DNA of 13,019 nt. Origin: Bacillota bacterium (GTDB lineage: Bacteria; Bacillota; Clostridia; Tissierellales; Sporanaerobacteraceae). Below are positions 12,046 to 13,019 of the stretch, in pieces. The position numbers were made by a program, and so were the translations under genes. Location: NCBI GenBank assembly GCA_029779375.1, contig JAKPAR010000148.1:1-13019 (forward strand), given 5' to 3'. Each line of letters opens with the position of its first letter. Position 1 is the stretch's first letter. The notes below the pieces were generated by a model. That model saw only the letters and a list, made by a program, of their open reading frames with translations, was not told where the DNA came from and did no database searches.

Positions 12046-13019
12046 TCAATATATTATCTCTATATTCTTTCCACATTTAGCACATTTCCCATTATTTATT
12101 CCAATTATTTCTACAGGCAAATCCCTATCCACTATTTTGCTCCCACAATTAGGACAATAGGTATTTAAATCAATTCCCCACACATTCCCTATATATACAT
12201 AATTCAAATACTCTCTAGCTATATCTTTAGCTTTTACAAGAATATCATAGCTTGTCGGTGGTTTGAACATTTTATATGCTGGATGATATCTGGTCAAATG
12301 AAGAGGAATATCTTCATCTATTTCTGAAATCCACTTAGAAAGCTTTTGTATTTCATCTAAAGAATCATTTTCTCCTTCTATTATAAGCGTTGTAATTTCA
12401 ACCCAAGTAGATTTTCTGCTTATTTCTATTGTATCCAAAACTGATGAAAGTTTCCCTTTGCACAATCTATTGTAGTAGCTTTCATCAAAAGATTTCAAAT
12501 CTATATTCATAGCATCTATATATGGTAAAATCTCCTCTAAAGGCTCTTTCTGAATATATCCATTGGTGACTAATACATTTTTTAGCCCCTGATTTTTCAC
12601 TTTTTTAGATATATATAATACATATTCATACCAAATAGAAGGCTCATTGTAGGTGTAGGCAATACCTATAGAGCCATTGGCTTTTGCAAGACTTAACAAA
12701 TCTTCATCTTGTATTTCAATAGATACTGGTTTCTCATGAGCTATCTCCCAATTTTGACAAAACTCACATTTTAAGTTGCAACCAAAACTGCCAATAGAAA
12801 AAATCTTGCTCCCTGGATAAAAATGATATAAAGGCTTTTTTTCTATTGGGTCAAAAGCATAAGATGTTATCTTGCCATAATTTAGTGTATATAGTTTTCC
12901 ACCTTCATTTTTTCTTGCTTTGCATATTCCAATATTTTTATCATCTATAATACATCCATGAGGGCAAAGATTGCACCTTACTTTTTTGCCCTCTAGTTGA
13001 GTATAATATAAAGCTTCTT
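12046..13019 (-). CDS. amrS: AmmeMemoRadiSam system radical SAM enzyme (5' end outside window)
   Basis: The reading frame is open to the right edge, giving 323 visible residues starting EALYYTQLEGKKVRCNLCPH; only a few N-terminal residues are missing compared with the usual length. An N-terminal cysteine cluster (CNLCPHGC, then GIC) is followed by KKPLYHFYPGSKIFS and the radical SAM cluster motif GCNLKCEFCQNWE (Cys80, Cys84, Cys87 of the visible part). IAYTYNEP and NIDLKSF follow in the barrel. The C-terminus has a zinc-ribbon-like pair, CPNCG and CAKCG. These features define the radical SAM partner of AMMECR1- and Memo-domain proteins; the reaction is not established to my knowledge. The partners are not in the window and may lie upstream, to the right. 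A TTG at 12699 could be mistaken for the start, but it is downstream of the radical SAM motif. No clear terminator follows the gene. Confidence 0.92.
   Translation of the reverse strand, partial: EALYYTQLEGKKVRCNLCPHGCIIDDKNIGICKARKNEGGKLYTLNYGKITSYAFDPIEKKPLYHFYPGSKIFSIGSFGCNLKCEFCQNWEIAHEKPVSIEIQDEDLLSLAKANGSIGIAYTYNEPSIWYEYVLYISKKVKNQGLKNVLVTNGYIQKEPLEEILPYIDAMNIDLKSFDESYYNRLCKGKLSSVLDTIEISRKSTWVEITTLIIEGENDSLDEIQKLSKWISEIDEDIPLHLTRYHPAYKMFKPPTSYDILVKAKDIAREYLNYVYIGNVWGIDLNTYCPNCGSKIVDRDLPVEIIGINNGKCAKCGKNIEIIY

Noticed and set aside
12046..12699. A short 217-residue gene starting at the TTG at 12699
   Set aside because: The frame stays open to the window edge and the upstream part encodes the radical SAM cysteine motif, so this TTG is an internal leucine codon.

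Overview
The window is AT-rich DNA with strong GAGGTGA/AGGAGG-type ribosome binding sites, tight gene spacing and occasional TTG/GTG starts. This points to a low-GC Firmicute, most likely an anaerobe of the Clostridia/Tissierellia kind. The species cannot be named from the sequence alone. The gene content is mostly ordinary metabolism. No tRNA, rRNA, CRISPR array, transposase gene or phage gene is visible, and no gene-free stretch exceeds 300 bases.

Left part (1-2902): the C-terminal end of a Fur/PerR-family metalloregulator runs in from the left edge on the + strand. It converges on a corrinoid adenosyltransferase gene (- strand, GTG start at 713). Divergent from that gene is a large S9-family serine peptidase (+ strand, TTG start at 846), which ends in a strong, symmetrical terminator hairpin at 2864-2902.

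Central part (2950-11944): one six-gene operon on the - strand, read from right to left. It encodes a LacZ-type GH2 beta-galactosidase, a GH63-like (alpha/alpha)6-barrel glycosidase, a LacI-family repressor, galT, galK and galE. Gene gaps are 7 to 20 bases, and the first two genes overlap by 11. A promoter (TTGATT, 17-base spacer, TGA-TATTCT) precedes lacZ. A 20-bp palindrome with an AAACGTTT core covers the predicted transcription start, as expected for a LacI-family operator. The logic is complete for cytoplasmic galactoside use: two glycosidases free galactose, and the Leloir enzymes convert galactose to glucose-1-phosphate while cycling UDP-sugars. The repressor in the operon probably controls its own transcript. 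No sugar transporter and no galM are present.

Right part (12046-13019): the gene for the radical SAM enzyme of the AmmeMemoRadiSam system, on the - strand, complete except for its first few codons beyond the right edge.

The most unusual structural point is a 44-bp repeat (42/44 identical, same orientation) at 2905-2948 and 11962-12005. The two copies bracket exactly the galactoside operon with its promoter. The element has GGGAC...GTCCC ends, which recall the short dispersed repeats linked to REP-associated tyrosine transposases. The most interesting functional idea is the pairing of a GH63-like enzyme with a beta-galactosidase, which would suit a substrate with glucose alpha-linked to galactose.
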